Assembly: GCA_001295865.1 (NCBI GenBank)
Contig: LJHW01000026.1
Coordinates: 62,001 to 126,000 of the forward strand
Direction of reading: 5' to 3'
Length of the DNA stretch: 64,000 nt
Source of the DNA: a beta proteobacterium AAP65
Lineage (GTDB): Bacteria; Pseudomonadota; Gammaproteobacteria; Burkholderiales; Burkholderiaceae_C
In this document: one piece after another, positions 1 to 10,221 of the stretch
How the letters are laid out: the number at the start of each line of letters is the position of its first letter
How positions within the stretch are numbered: position 1 is the stretch's first letter
The notes under the pieces: generated by a model
Told to the model about the DNA's origin: nothing
Databases searched by the model: none
The model's input: only the letters and a program-made list of their open reading frames with translations
Translations under genes and position numbers: made by a program

Positions 1-1662
1 TCCTTGCTCAAGCTCAACGTCGCTGGTGGCAGCCCGACGCCGAGTGCCAGTTTGCGGCTGGACATCGCAGGGCTCGAATTCAGCTACGAAGGGCCCAGTG
101 GCATACACAAGGGCACCACTCTGTATTTCACGGCACGCCAGTTCGACTTCGGCCGCGTTTTCGAAACGATCGAGGAGTTGGACATCGGCCAACCCAAACT
201 GACCGACATCGTGCTCAAGACGGTGACCTCTCTCGATCCTGACAACAAGCTGGAGTTTCTCGGCATTTACGCGCCGGAGAAATACACACGCAATATCGCC
301 AACGTCTTGGCCTCCCCGAATTTTGAAGACGTGTCGCTGATCGACACGAAACAAGACCTGTCCCTGGTGGGGCTGACCTGGCGCCGCCGCGTGGGCGCCG
401 ACGGCATGTGGACCCATCAGATCTACCGCCGCGCGAACAAAAAGACCTCGGCGGAAGGCGAGGCTTATCCAGACCTCGTGCCCAAGGGCACGCCGGCCCC
501 GGCTGTCCCGGTGCGCGAACGTTTGCTGACGGTCACCGAAAACGAAACCGAGAGCGGCTGGCACAGCGATTACGTGACCCGCAATCGTTTCGGTCAGGCA
601 TCGGCCGGGCTGCGCGTTTGGCGGGCCGATGTTGAATACGCGACCTTGCTCCGTGAGGACTGGGACCGCTTCGTTTATCGAACGACCGACCCCCGTCCGC
701 CCGGCCGGCAATACATCACCTGGACACCGGACAGCCTCAATTCGGTTTACAAAGCCAACAAGACCAATTACGCCGCCTATGGCGAGCAAGTGTTCAAGTT
801 CAACAACTGGGATCTGAGAGCAGGGCTTCGTTACGACCGTGATGGTTTTTCGGACGAATCGCTCGTGTCGCCACGGCTTGCAGCGAACTGGCTCCTGGCC
901 TCAGGCCTGCGCGTGTCGGCCACTGCGGGTGTGTTCTACCAGTCGCCACGTTTTCTGGTCCGCGCTGCCAGCCCCGAGAACTTCGGCATCAAGAACGAGC
1001 GCGTCACCCACGCCAGTGTGGGCTTCGAGCAGTACTTCGACCGCAATTGGTCATTGCTGGTCGAGCCCTACTACCAGCGGCTGAACCGGCTCGTGGTGGA
1101 GCAGGAACGCACCAGTGGCCGGGTCAGCAACGACGGGACAGGCACGAATCTCGGTTTGGATGTCGTGTTGTCACGGCGCTATGCGGGTGGCTGGTCCGGC
1201 AGTGCCGTCTACGCCTACAACAAGGCCCGCATCAATGACAAGGATGGACTCGGGGACCATGACGCCGACTTCAACCGCAAGCACTTCTTCTCCATCGGCG
1301 GCAACTGGCAGATCAATGAACGCTGGAAACTGGGTGCGCGCTGGAAATGGGCGAGCGGGCGACCCACGGACGACTTCACCATCAACAGTGGCGTGCTTGG
1401 GCCAGGGCAGCCTGTGCGCTACTCGAAAGAACTGACGCGGCGCAATGCGCTTCGGCTGGACCATCTCCACTCGCTGAATGTGCGGGTGGACTACCGGCGC
1501 AATCTCGGGCCGGTGGACCTTGTCGGGTTCCTGGACGTGATCAACGTCTACGGCGGCCCCAGCGGTGGCTCGCGGGAATTCGATCCGCGGCGGGGTGTGA
1601 ATGTTGCAGACCAGGGCGAAGCGCTTCCCATCATCGGCCTCATCCTTGAACGCTCGTGGTGA
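1..1662 (+). CDS. TonB-dependent receptor, C-terminal part (5' end outside window)
   Basis: The reading frame is open from the first base and ends at TGA 1660-1662. About 553 residues are visible, with no credible start, so the N-terminal signal, TonB box and plug lie upstream of the window. The visible part has alternating aromatic and polar stretches typical of outer-membrane beta strands (for example RNRFGQASAGLRVW and WKLGARWKWASG). It ends in an aromatic residue (LERSW), the usual signature read by the BAM complex. In the family such barrels import siderophores, vitamins or sugars using TonB energy; the substrate cannot be told from this part. Third codon positions are visibly less G/C-biased than in the following genes, which hints at acquisition. 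It could also be a TonB-less barrel of the same fold. Confidence 0.8.
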   Translation, partial: SLLKLNVAGGSPTPSASLRLDIAGLEFSYEGPSGIHKGTTLYFTARQFDFGRVFETIEELDIGQPKLTDIVLKTVTSLDPDNKLEFLGIYAPEKYTRNIANVLASPNFEDVSLIDTKQDLSLVGLTWRRRVGADGMWTHQIYRRANKKTSAEGEAYPDLVPKGTPAPAVPVRERLLTVTENETESGWHSDYVTRNRFGQASAGLRVWRADVEYATLLREDWDRFVYRTTDPRPPGRQYITWTPDSLNSVYKANKTNYAAYGEQVFKFNNWDLRAGLRYDRDGFSDESLVSPRLAANWLLASGLRVSATAGVFYQSPRFLVRAASPENFGIKNERVTHASVGFEQYFDRNWSLLVEPYYQRLNRLVVEQERTSGRVSNDGTGTNLGLDVVLSRRYAGGWSGSAVYAYNKARINDKDGLGDHDADFNRKHFFSIGGNWQINERWKLGARWKWASGRPTDDFTINSGVLGPGQPVRYSKELTRRNALRLDHLHSLNVRVDYRRNLGPVDLVGFLDVINVYGGPSGGSREFDPRRGVNVADQGEALPIIGLILERSW

Positions 1663-1981
1663 CGGACCTGCCTGCAGCAGACTGTCGGTCCCCCGCGCCC
1701 ACGTGGACATCAGGTCCATCAGTGCCACCAGCGCCAGCCTCGCCAAAAGGGGGATGCCGGTTTCGCGCATGTCGAACAGCCCCGCGTAGAAGCTGAGCAT
1801 CCGGCCTAACCCGCCGCCCGCCACGCCCAGCCCCGGGCGTTTGAGCTTCGGCGCCGCTACTTCTCGCGTACTTCAGCGTGGGCCTGGCCCACCGCGCCCT
1901 GACCCTGTCGGCGGGCGCGCCATCCCGGCCGTGTGCCGAGGCGGACCCCTCCGCCCGGCCCCGGCCCCACCGGAGCTGTTT
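1663..1981. other. Intergenic stretch, possible minus-strand coding remnant
   Basis: No convincing gene lies in these 319 bases. On the minus strand, around 1680-1800, the translation has a protein-like run (SFYAGLFDMRETGIPLL followed by ARLALVALMDLMSTWARG). It continues only into antisense of the receptor gene, so it may be the fragment of a lost gene. I do not recognise the family, and no ribosome-binding site or terminator stands out. Confidence 0.25.
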
Positions 1982-3037
1982 GTGCGTGATTCGATCTCGA
2001 CCCACCGTCGCCAACTCATCGCCTCGACGCTGGCGGCCACGGCCGCCGGCCTGGCCGGCTGGATGCTGCCGGGCGTGGCCGCAGCGCAGCCCAAGCTGCG
2101 CACGAGCGGCCGGGCTGCCCTGGCGGGCAGCAAGCGTGTGGTGCTGGGCAGCGTGGCCCTGGCCTGCCTGACTGAGCGCCAGCGCCAGATTTCGGTGGGC
2201 GGTGGCTTCCGCCGCGGCGCAGCCGGGTCCAACTTCGTGAAGACCACGTTGGCCGGCCTGAGCGATGCCGATTTCCAGGCGGCTGCCGATGCCGCACACG
2301 CCGCCGCCGTCGAGGGCCTGCAGGCCCGCGGCTTCGAGGTGGTGGACCCGGCGGCGCTGGTGGCCCTGCTGAAGGCCGACGGGCTGGTGCAGGCCCAAGG
2401 CAGCAGCCACAGTTTCCCCGAAGGCAACCAGCAAAGCAGCAAAGCCGCGATGTGGGGCGCCAGCGTCTACGGCGGCTACGTGCCCATGCCCAACTGGACA
2501 CCCGCCGCGGGCGGGCTGGCGGGCCTGTCGTCCATGGGCCTGGTGGTCGCCGGGCGCAAGGTCGACACGCTGTTCCGCAAGCACGCCGCCGAAGCCGGCA
2601 TCGGCATCGTCGGCCTGCTGATCGGCGTGAGCCCGGTGCGCATCGAAGCCAGCTTCGGCAGCGACTGGCGCGTGCCCGACGCCTTTGGCCGCGGCGGGCA
2701 GACGCAGACCGGTACCCTGACGACGGAAACCGGCCTGTCTTCACACCCGCTGCTGACCCGCATGGCGCTGTACCCGGTGAGTGGTGATGAGGCCGGCGAG
2801 ATCGCGCTGGAAGACGAGATCGGCATCCAGGGCGGCATCGGCACGCTGTCGGACACCACCTCGGGCGTGACCCAGGGCGCGCAGGCGGTGGGCAACTTCC
2901 TGTCGATGTTCGGTGGCAGCGGCCGCAGCAACAGCACCGCCAACTACACGCTGCAGGGCGATGCCGCGGCTTATGTGGCCGGCACGCGGGCGCTCAGCGT
3001 GGATGTGGTGGGTGCGCTGGCGGGCGGTTTGTCGTGA
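1982..3037 (+). CDS. Exported protein of unknown function, Tat-like signal
   Basis: A GTG start at 1982 gives 351 residues beginning VRDSISTHRRQLIAS, followed by a hydrophobic stretch and an A-x-A site (GVAAAQP). The twin arginines make Tat export possible, Sec export otherwise. The frame extends further upstream, but that part is proline/arginine-rich and looks non-coding. The mature part is rich in Gly, Ala and Ser. It has a central segment about helix-turn changes (SDADFQAAADAAHAAAVEGLQ) and an unusual run GIGTLSDTTSGVTQGAQAVG. I do not recognise a domain. A short GC hairpin follows the stop, and a sulP gene starts 39 bases downstream on the same strand. Function unknown; the periplasmic or envelope location is inferred from the signal only. 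Confidence 0.7.
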   Translation: MRDSISTHRRQLIASTLAATAAGLAGWMLPGVAAAQPKLRTSGRAALAGSKRVVLGSVALACLTERQRQISVGGGFRRGAAGSNFVKTTLAGLSDADFQAAADAAHAAAVEGLQARGFEVVDPAALVALLKADGLVQAQGSSHSFPEGNQQSSKAAMWGASVYGGYVPMPNWTPAAGGLAGLSSMGLVVAGRKVDTLFRKHAAEAGIGIVGLLIGVSPVRIEASFGSDWRVPDAFGRGGQTQTGTLTTETGLSSHPLLTRMALYPVSGDEAGEIALEDEIGIQGGIGTLSDTTSGVTQGAQAVGNFLSMFGGSGRSNSTANYTLQGDAAAYVAGTRALSVDVVGALAGGLS

Positions 3038-3044
3038 GGCAGGG

Positions 3045-3059
3045 CGCGGCGGGGCCGCG
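3045..3059 (+). terminator. Short GC hairpin after the exported orphan
   Basis: CGCGGC (3045-3050) pairs perfectly with GCCGCG (3054-3059) around a 3-base loop, 8 bases after the stop of the preceding gene. There is no T-tract, so termination would be weak or Rho-assisted. Confidence 0.3.
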
Positions 3060-3076
3060 TCCTAGAATGCCAGCGG

Positions 3077-4582
3077 ATGTCGGAGCCCCGTAACCACCAG
3101 CCCGTGTCCTTGTCCCACTTCCGCCGCGATTGGCTCTCCAACGTGCGCGGTGACCTGCTTGCAGGGCTGGTGGTGGCCCTGGCACTCATCCCCGAGGCCA
3201 TCGCCTTTTCCATCATCGCCGGCGTCGACCCGCGGGTCGGCCTCTACGCCTCGTTCAGCATCGCGGTGATCATCGCCTTCACCGGCGGACGCCCGGGCAT
3301 GATTTCGGCGGCCACCGGGGCCATGGCGCTGGTGATGGTGCTGCTGGTCAAGGAGCACGGCCTGCAATACCTGCTGGCCGCCACCGTGCTGACCGGGGTG
3401 TTCCAGATCCTCGCCGGCCTGCTGCGCCTGGGCGCGCTGATGCGTTTTGTCTCGCGCTCGGTGATCACGGGTTTCGTCAACGCGCTGGCCATCCTCATCT
3501 TCATGGCGCAACTGCCCGAGCTCACGAACGTGAGCTGGGTGGTCTACGCGATGACGGCGGCCGGCCTGGCCATCATCTATGGCCTGCCCCGCCTGACGAA
3601 GGCCGTGCCTTCGCCCCTGGTCACCATCGTTGTGCTCACCGCGGTGAGCCTGGCGCTGGGGCTGGACATCCGCACCGTGGGCGACATGGGCGAGCTGCCC
3701 GACAGCCTGCCCGTCTTCTTGCTGCCCGATGTGCCGCTGAACTGGGCCACGCTGGCCATCATCACGCCTTACGCGCTCACGCTGGCGGTGGTGGGGCTGC
3801 TCGAATCGATGATGACGGCGGCCATCGTCGACGAGCTCACCGACACGCCCAGCAACAAGAACCGCGAGTGCGTGGGCCAGGGCGTGGCCAACATCGCCAC
3901 CGGTTTCATCGGCGGCATGGCCGGCTGCGCCATGATCGGCCAGAGCGTCATCAACGTGAAATCGGGCGGGCGGGGGCGGCTGTCGACCCTGGTGGCCGGG
4001 CTCTTCCTGCTGGTGCTGGTGGTGTTTCTCGGTGACTGGGTGGCCAAGATTCCCATGGCCGCGCTGGTGGCCGTGATGATCATGGTGAGCATCGGCACCT
4101 TCAACTGGGATTCGCTGCGCAAGCTGCGCGAGCACCCACCGAGTTCTTCCATCGTGATGGTGGCCACCGTGGCCGTGACGGTGGGCACGCACGATCTCGC
4201 GCAGGGCGTGTTCGTCGGCGTGCTGCTCTCGGGCTTGTTTTTCGCGCACAAGGTGGGCCGTGTGCTGCGCGTCGACCGCCAGCTCAGCGCCGATGGCCGC
4301 ACCCGCACCTACGGCGTGGTGGGCCAGGTGTTTTTTGCGTCGTCAGAGGCGCTGATGGGTGCCTTTGATTTCAAGGAAGTGATCGACCGCGTGGTGATCG
4401 ACGTGAGCCGGGCCCACTTCTGGGACATCACGGCCGTCAGCGCGCTCGACAAGGTGGTGCTGAAGTTCAAGCGCGAAGGTGCGCAGGTCGAGCTCGTCGG
4501 TCTGAACGAAGCCAGCGCCACGCTCGTCGACCGCTTCGCCGTGCATGACAAGCCGGGTGCTGTTGAACAACTCATGCACTGA
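3077..4582 (+). CDS. SulP family inorganic anion transporter with STAS domain
   Basis: This 501-residue inner-membrane protein belongs to the SulP (SLC26) family, which moves sulfate, bicarbonate or other small anions. The N-terminal signature is clear: [20 protein letters not shown] and [10 protein letters not shown] near residues 25-60. About a dozen hydrophobic segments follow up to about residue 390. The last 100 residues (from about 400, [20 protein letters not shown]) form a STAS domain including [19 protein letters not shown], the usual regulatory surface with its Asp/Ser-type phosphoacceptor region. Length is normal. The degraded universal-stress gene just downstream fits the common SulP-UspA neighbourhood. 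Bicarbonate or sulfate uptake is the likely role; the sequence does not decide which. Confidence 0.92.
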   Translation: MSEPRNHQPVSLSHFRRDWLSNVRGDLLAGLVVALALIPEAIAFSIIAGVDPRVGLYASFSIAVIIAFTGGRPGMISAATGAMALVMVLLVKEHGLQYLLAATVLTGVFQILAGLLRLGALMRFVSRSVITGFVNALAILIFMAQLPELTNVSWVVYAMTAAGLAIIYGLPRLTKAVPSPLVTIVVLTAVSLALGLDIRTVGDMGELPDSLPVFLLPDVPLNWATLAIITPYALTLAVVGLLESMMTAAIVDELTDTPSNKNRECVGQGVANIATGFIGGMAGCAMIGQSVINVKSGGRGRLSTLVAGLFLLVLVVFLGDWVAKIPMAALVAVMIMVSIGTFNWDSLRKLREHPPSSSIVMVATVAVTVGTHDLAQGVFVGVLLSGLFFAHKVGRVLRVDRQLSADGRTRTYGVVGQVFFASSEALMGAFDFKEVIDRVVIDVSRAHFWDITAVSALDKVVLKFKREGAQVELVGLNEASATLVDRFAVHDKPGAVEQLMH

Positions 4583-4605
4583 GCCCCAGGCCCCCCGTGC
4601 ACTAG

Positions 4606-4743
4606 ATCCTGGCCTGCATCGACACCCGCGGCAACACCGACACCGTCATCGATTGGGCGGCCTGAGCCGCCGTGCGCTTGCAGGCGCCGCTGGAGTTCTT
4701 GCACTTGCTCGAGCGGCATCCCGGGCGTGAGCTGCTGGTCCAC
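4606..4743 (+). pseudogene. Universal stress protein (UspA family) remnant with stop codons
   Basis: In the frame starting at 4606 the DNA reads [19 protein letters not shown], then a TGA at 4663-4665, then [21 protein letters not shown]. This matches the N-terminal pattern of UspA-type proteins found next to SulP transporters (ACID, then AAWAA, RL, AP, LHVLDRHPE). The TGA sits where the family has Trp, so TGG to TGA is the simplest explanation. A TAG at 4603-4605 lies just before the Ile codon, where the Met-rich start should be. Similarity fades near 4743, so about two thirds of the protein is gone. It is a dead fragment rather than a functional small gene. Confidence 0.65.
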
Positions 4744-4760
4744 GCGCAGCCTGCTGCCGC

Positions 4761-5387
4761 TCAGCGCCGCGCCACCAGCCCGATCAAGGCCGAGCGGCCG
4801 CTGTGGCCACTGCCTTCCTGCACCTCGGCTTCGTAGTCGCGCAGCGTCTCGATGCGCAGCGTGGCAAAGGCCTCGCGCAGCATCGGCTCGGTGTAAAGGT
4901 GCGAGAGCAGCGGCGGCCCACCCGTGCGGTAGACCAGTTGCTGCGGGGTGTAGCCCTGCAGGATGAGCACACCGCCAGGCTTGAGCGCACGCACCATGCG
5001 CGCGAAGAGGCGCTCGCGCAGCGCCGGGTCTGCGAACTGGATGAAGATGGCCACCACGCCATCGAAGGCCGCCTCGGGCCAGGCATAGCCGTCGCCATCG
5101 GCCACCTCAAACTGCACCTGCACGCCTTGCTGCTGCGCGAGCCCGCGCGCTTTCTCCACGGCGCGCTCGGCGATGTCGAAGGCTTCCACGGTATGGCCCT
5201 GCTGCGCCAGCCAAACGCTGTTGCGGCCCTCGCCATCGGCCACGCAGAGCACGCGTCCGCCGGCAGGCAAGGCGTGGGCGTGTTCACGCAGCCAGGCGTT
5301 GGGTTCGGTGCCGAAAAGAAAATCACTGCCGGCGTAGCGGCGGTTCCAGGTGCCGGCGGGGTCGTCGAAGCCAGGGGTGTTGCTCAT
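4761..5387 (-). CDS. Class I SAM-dependent methyltransferase
   Basis: The 208-residue protein starts at ATG 5387 ([18 protein letters not shown]), with a GAGAGG ribosome-binding site 10 bases upstream. Motif I is [19 protein letters not shown] at about residues 45-63, an SAM-binding loop of the TehB-like/Methyltransf_25 type. Motif II follows ([17 protein letters not shown]), then [11 protein letters not shown] and the post-motif [18 protein letters not shown]. These match small cytosolic methyltransferases often annotated as tellurite-resistance or thiopurine-type enzymes; the substrate is unknown. It lies 46 bases downstream of modE on the same strand and may be co-transcribed with it, although no molybdenum link is known for the family. 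Confidence 0.85.
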   Translation of the reverse strand: MSNTPGFDDPAGTWNRRYAGSDFLFGTEPNAWLREHAHALPAGGRVLCVADGEGRNSVWLAQQGHTVEAFDIAERAVEKARGLAQQQGVQVQFEVADGDGYAWPEAAFDGVVAIFIQFADPALRERLFARMVRALKPGGVLILQGYTPQQLVYRTGGPPLLSHLYTEPMLREAFATLRIETLRDYEAEVQEGSGHSGRSALIGLVARR

Positions 5388-5433
5388 GGTGTGAAAACCT
5401 CTCGAATCGTTCAAGCGTGTGAGGGTGCCGTGC

Positions 5434-6237
5434 TCAGCCGGTGACGGCGATGACCACGCCGGCTTCATCCACAGCGGCCATCGCGAACTGCCCCGCGCGC
5501 AGGCCCGTGGGCGCGCGGCTGAAGCCGACCAGGCTCAGCGGCCCGGGCAGTTGCAGCGCCACCTCGCCTCCTGCTGCGGCGCGGGATGCGCGCAGCACCG
5601 TGCCCTGCAGCAGGTTGCGGCCCCCGGCGGCGGCCAGTCTGGGCGCCACCTGCACCGCGGTGGCCTTGCACAGCGCCAGCGCGGCCAGGCCAGGGGCCAG
5701 CTGCAGCAACTGGGCGCTCTCGCGTGTGATGCGGGCGTGCAGCGTTTGCCCGCCCGGCAAGGCCAGCGCCACACGCACGGTGCCGGCGCTTGTGCCGCGG
5801 GCTGGGCCCAGGGACTGCACGGTGCACGGGAACTGGTTGCGCATGCTGGTGCGCAAGGCCATCGCGGCCAGGCCGGGCTGCTGGCGCCCCGGCGCAGGTG
5901 CAGGGCCGGCCAGCGTGGCCAGCACCGCCGAGCGCGCGGCCTCCAGTTGCGCGGCGGCGCGCAGCACCTCGTCACCCGCCGGTGTGAGCTGCGCGCCGCC
6001 GCCGCCGCTGCCGCCCACGGCCTTGGCCACCAGCGGCGTGCCGGCCAGGTTGGACAGCGTCTCCAGCGCCTGCCACGCGGCCTTGTAGCTCACGCCGGCC
6101 TGCCGCGCGGCCTCGCTGATGGAGCCGCACTCGCCCAGGCGGCGCAGGATGTCGATGCGCTTGTCGGTGCTGGCCTGGCCCAGCACTTCGGCCAGGGCAG
6201 GGGCACGGCGGCGGACGGCTGTGGCTCTCGTGGGCAT
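5434..6237 (-). CDS. modE: ModE-type molybdate-responsive transcriptional regulator
   Basis: The 267-residue protein has the two ModE parts. The first is an N-terminal winged helix-turn-helix of the LysR-like ModE type (RIDILRRLGECGSISEAARQAGVSYKAAWQALETL, about residues 28-62). The second is a C-terminal pair of TOBE/Mop molybdate-binding segments (SMRNQFPCTVQSLGPARGTSAGTVRVAL and GGRNLLQGTVLRASRAAAGGEVALQL). In the family, molybdate-bound ModE represses modABC when molybdenum is sufficient. Here the gene is divergent from modA, and a perfect palindrome lies between them. Length matches the family (about 260). The start at ATG 6237 is supported by the immediately following basic N-terminus. 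Confidence 0.93.
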   Translation of the reverse strand: MPTRATAVRRRAPALAEVLGQASTDKRIDILRRLGECGSISEAARQAGVSYKAAWQALETLSNLAGTPLVAKAVGGSGGGGAQLTPAGDEVLRAAAQLEAARSAVLATLAGPAPAPGRQQPGLAAMALRTSMRNQFPCTVQSLGPARGTSAGTVRVALALPGGQTLHARITRESAQLLQLAPGLAALALCKATAVQVAPRLAAAGGRNLLQGTVLRASRAAAGGEVALQLPGPLSLVGFSRAPTGLRAGQFAMAAVDEAGVVIAVTG

Positions 6238-6280
6238 GGGCCGATGCTAAGCAGAAGATGGTGGGCGCGGTCTACACTTT

Positions 6281-7083
<803 letters not shown>

Positions 7084-7108
7084 CGCAAGCGCTTCACGCC
7101 CCCGCTGC

Positions 7109-7792
7109 ATGCCCCTGAGCTCTGAGGCCGCGCAGGCCATCCGGCTGACGCTGGAGTTGGCTACCGCCACCACGCTGCTGCTGTTGCTGATCGCCACGCC
7201 GCTGGCCTGGTGGCTGGCGAACACAGCTTCGCGCTGGCGCGCACCGGTGAGCGCGCTCGTCACGCTGCCGCTGGTGCTGCCGCCCACGGTGCTGGGCTTT
7301 TACCTGCTGGTGCTCATGGGGCCCGATGGCGCCGTGGGCCGGCTCACCACGGCGCTGGGTTGGGGCACGCTGAACTTCAGCTTCACAGGCCTGCTGATCG
7401 GCTCCATCATTTTTTCGCTGCCTTTCGCCGTGCAGCCCATCCAGCACGCATTCGAGGCCATCGGCCCACGCCCCATGGAGGTGGCGGCCACGCTGCGCGC
7501 GCGGCCGCTCGACGCCTTCTTCAGCGTCGCGCTGCCTTTGGCGCGGCCGGGGCTGCTCACCGCCTCCATCCTGAGCTTCGCGCACACCGTGGGCGAGTTC
7601 GGCGTGGTGCTGATGATCGGCGGCAACATTCCCGGGCAGACGCGTGTGGTCTCCACGCAGATCTACGGCCATGTGGAAGCGATGGAGTACGCGCAGGCCC
7701 ACGTGCTGGCCGCGGGCATGGTGCTGTTGTCCTTCGTGGTGTTGCTGTTGCTGGCGCTGATGAAGCGTCGCGTGGGCCGGGTGATGCCATGA
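7109..7792 (+). CDS. modB: Molybdate ABC transporter permease
   Basis: The 227-residue inner-membrane protein has five to six hydrophobic helices and the binding-protein-dependent transport motif [35 protein letters not shown] (the EAA loop) at about residues 115-150. [21 protein letters not shown] and [23 protein letters not shown] are characteristic of ModB. It forms the homodimeric channel of ModABC. The ATG at 7109 has no strong ribosome-binding site, so translation may depend on modA. The stop overlaps the modC start (ATGA). Confidence 0.95.
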   Translation: MPLSSEAAQAIRLTLELATATTLLLLLIATPLAWWLANTASRWRAPVSALVTLPLVLPPTVLGFYLLVLMGPDGAVGRLTTALGWGTLNFSFTGLLIGSIIFSLPFAVQPIQHAFEAIGPRPMEVAATLRARPLDAFFSVALPLARPGLLTASILSFAHTVGEFGVVLMIGGNIPGQTRVVSTQIYGHVEAMEYAQAHVLAAGMVLLSFVVLLLLALMKRRVGRVMP

Positions 7793-8895
7793 GCGCGGCG
7801 GCCGAAGACGCGCTGCACATCCGCCTGCAACTGCGGCGCGCCGCCTTCACGTTGGACGTGGACCTGCAGCTGCCCGGCCGCGGCATCAGCGTGCTTTTCG
7901 GCGCTTCGGGTTCGGGCAAGACCACGGTGCTGCGCTGCGTGGCGGGGCTGGAGCGTGCGCCCTTGGGCCGGGTGCAGATCGGCCCCGAGCGCTGGCAGGA
8001 CAGCGCCACGCGCCGCTGGCTGCCCACCTGGCAAAGGCCGTTGGGGTACGTGTTCCAGGAGGCCTCGCTCTTCGAACACCTGAACGTGCAGCAGAACCTG
8101 CAGTTCGGCCTGCGCCGCAGCGGCGCGCCCGAAGGCGCGCGGGTGCTGGCCGAGGCCGTGCGCCTGCTCGGCATCGAGCCGCTGCTCGGCCGCGCGCCGG
8201 CGCAGCTGTCCGGCGGTGAACGCCAGCGTGTGGCCATCGCCCGCGCGCTGGCCACCCAACCCCGCCTGCTGCTGCTGGACGAGCCGCTGGCCGCGCTGGA
8301 CCACGCGCGCAAGCGCGAGATCCTGCCCTGGCTGGAGCGCCTGCGCGACGAGCTGCGCACACCGATGCTCTACGTCACGCACTCGGCCGACGAACTGGCC
8401 CGCCTGGCCGACCACGTGGTGGTGCTGCAGGCCGGGCGCGTGCAGGCCCAGGGCCCCGCCGCGGCCGTGCTGGCGGCGCTGGACAGCCCAGTGCTGACCG
8501 GCGACGAAACCAGCGCGCTGCTGCCGGGTGAAGTGACCGAGCGCGACGAGCGCTGGCACCTGGCCCGCGTGGCCTTTGCCGGGGGCAGCCTGTGGCTGCG
8601 TGATGCCGGCCTGCCCGTGGGCCGGCGTGTGCGGCTGCGGGTGCTGGCGCGCGACGTCAGCCTGGCCACCGAGCCGCCGCAGGGCACCAGCATCCAGAAC
8701 CAGCTGCCTTGCGTGATCGCCGCCATCGGCCCTGACAGCCACCCGTCGCAAGTGCTGGTGCAAGCGCAGGTGGGCGCGGGTGGCGCTCAAAGCTTGCTGC
8801 TGGCCCGCGTGACCGCGCGCGCGGCCGACGCGCTGGGCCTCCGGGTCGGGCAGCGCGCGTGGCTGCAGGTGAAGTCGGTGGCCTTGCTGCAGTAG
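7789..8895 (+). CDS. modC: Molybdate ABC transporter ATP-binding protein
   Basis: The ATG at 7789 overlaps the modB stop and gives 368 residues. The Walker A motif is [12 protein letters not shown] at about residues 40-51, the ABC signature [15 protein letters not shown] at about 138-152, and Walker [14 protein letters not shown] just after; the H-loop is YVTHSADEL. The C-terminal 130 residues hold a TOBE/Mop domain ([22 protein letters not shown]) that can bind molybdate and regulate transport. It is the cytosolic ATPase that powers ModAB. The frame extends upstream through modB but that part is not translated as this product. Confidence 0.95.
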   Translation: MSAAAEDALHIRLQLRRAAFTLDVDLQLPGRGISVLFGASGSGKTTVLRCVAGLERAPLGRVQIGPERWQDSATRRWLPTWQRPLGYVFQEASLFEHLNVQQNLQFGLRRSGAPEGARVLAEAVRLLGIEPLLGRAPAQLSGGERQRVAIARALATQPRLLLLDEPLAALDHARKREILPWLERLRDELRTPMLYVTHSADELARLADHVVVLQAGRVQAQGPAAAVLAALDSPVLTGDETSALLPGEVTERDERWHLARVAFAGGSLWLRDAGLPVGRRVRLRVLARDVSLATEPPQGTSIQNQLPCVIAAIGPDSHPSQVLVQAQVGAGGAQSLLLARVTARAADALGLRVGQRAWLQVKSVALLQ

Positions 8896-9016
8896 CGGCG
8901 CTTCACCCTTCTTGGGGTCACGACCGGGCCAGGATCGATGGCGCGGCCTTGCTATCGTTTCGATGCACCCGAAGCAGCCGCGTAGGCGGCCCACAACAAC
9001 GCCGGAGGAGATTGCC

Positions 9017-9622
9017 TTGCCCCACCCCGCACGCCCTGCCGTGGCCGCCCGCCGCGCCTTGCTCGTCACCCTCGGCCTGGCTTGGGGTGTGCCCGGCGCC
9101 CTGCGGCCCGCCGTGGCCGCTGGCATCGAACCCACGGCCATGGTGGGCGGCACCGCGCTGCCGCTGCACGGCCGCGGCCTGCGCACGCGCTTCGGATTCA
9201 AGGTCTACGAGATGGCGCTGTACGCGCCGCAGAAGGTGGCCACGCCCGAAGCCCTGCTCGCGCTGCCCGGCCCCAAGCGCCTGTTTTTCATCGCGCGGCG
9301 TGAGTTGCCTGGCACCGAACTCGGCCGCCTCTTCCTGCGCGGCATGAGCGACAACGCCACACCGCAGCAGATGAACCGCCACACGCTGGCCAGCACGCGC
9401 CTGATCGACGTGTTTTCGGGCCGACCGAAGATGCTGCCCGGCGAAACCTTCGCGATGGACTTCGAACCCGGCAAGGGCACCACCTTCTACATCCAGGGCG
9501 AAGCCCAGGGTGCGGCGGTGGGCGACGACGAGTTCTTCCGCCTCGTGCTGGGCATCTGGTTCGGCAAGCAGCCGGTGGACAGCGGCCTGCGCGACGCGCT
9601 GCTCGGGCGCGGCCGCGACTGA
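9017..9622 (+). CDS. Chalcone isomerase-like secreted protein
   Basis: TTG at 9017 is chosen because GGAGGAG ends 6 bases before it; this gives 201 residues. A signal peptide (AARRALLVTLGLAWGVPGALRPAVAA) is followed by the bacterial chalcone-isomerase-like fold. Its marks are GTALPLHGRGLRTRFGFKVYEMALYAPQ, FIARRELPGTELGRLFLRGM, and the C-terminal GDDEFFRLVLGIWFGKQPVD. Bacterial members lack evidence of flavonoid chemistry and probably bind a hydrophobic ligand in the periplasm. It stands alone, convergent with the next gene. Confidence 0.85.
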   Translation: MPHPARPAVAARRALLVTLGLAWGVPGALRPAVAAGIEPTAMVGGTALPLHGRGLRTRFGFKVYEMALYAPQKVATPEALLALPGPKRLFFIARRELPGTELGRLFLRGMSDNATPQQMNRHTLASTRLIDVFSGRPKMLPGETFAMDFEPGKGTTFYIQGEAQGAAVGDDEFFRLVLGIWFGKQPVDSGLRDALLGRGRD

Positions 9623-9654
9623 GCGGTCCGGCGCCGGCCGCAGCGGCAGGCGCG

Positions 9655-10077
9655 TCAGCGCGCCGCGGTGCGCTTGAGCGCCTGCTCGCGCACGTAGACG
9701 CGGCCCACCAGCGTGGGCGCCGGCTGCCCCGCCAGTTGCGCCCAGGCCGTGAGCTGCTCTTGCGTGCTGTCCCAATCCTTGCCGAAGAGCGCCGGACCGT
9801 TGAGGTACATCCACAAGGCCAGCTGCGCAGACGGCGCGTGCCCGGCATCGGCCAGGCCGATGAAACGGCCGTAGGCCTCGGAAAAGCGGGCCTGGCGGAA
9901 GGCTTCGACCGCGCCCGCGTGCAGGCGCTCGGCGGAGTGATAGACCGGCGCCGGCCCGGCGGCCTGGGCTGCTCCCGCGAGGGTGGACACACCCGCGATG
10001 GCGATGGCGATGGCGATGGCGATGGTGGTGGTGGCGATGGCGCTGGCGCTGAGGCTGCGGTGCGGCTGGCTGGACAT
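9655..10077 (-). CDS. Small secreted protein with Sel1-like segment and repeat-encoded signal peptide
   Basis: ATG 10077 (MSSQPHRSLSAS), preceded by CAGGAAACC, gives 140 residues. The signal-peptide core is an unusual alternating Ile-Ala run encoded by a hexanucleotide repeat. It is followed by a likely cleavage site (AGAAQAAGP). The mature part (RFSEAYGRFIGLADAGHAPSAQLALWMYLNG) resembles a single Sel1/TPR-like repeat, consistent with protein binding in the periplasm, but no partner is evident. The gene is convergent with the chalcone-isomerase-like gene. Function unknown. Confidence 0.7.
   Translation of the reverse strand: MSSQPHRSLSASAIATTTIAIAIAIAIAGVSTLAGAAQAAGPAPVYHSAERLHAGAVEAFRQARFSEAYGRFIGLADAGHAPSAQLALWMYLNGPALFGKDWDSTQEQLTAWAQLAGQPAPTLVGRVYVREQALKRTAAR
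9995..10039. repeat. GCGATG hexanucleotide tandem repeat
   Basis: Five perfect tandem copies of GCGATG (9995-10024) are followed by GTGGTGGTG and one more GCGATG (10034-10039). The array lies in the signal-peptide region of the minus-strand gene 9655-10077. It encodes alternating Ile-Ala, so each unit adds or removes two residues without a frameshift. Confidence 0.9.
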
Positions 10078-10221
10078 GGCGAGGTTTCCTGAAGGGGCGC
10101 GCACCGGTGAGCGGCTGGCCGCGCGGCGCGCAGCTGCTGCTTGCTTGGGTGCCTGTTGCCGAAGCGGTTTGCCGCGGTGCCGCCATGGTCGGCGCGCCGG
10201 GCCCGCGGGCGCCGGCCGCGT

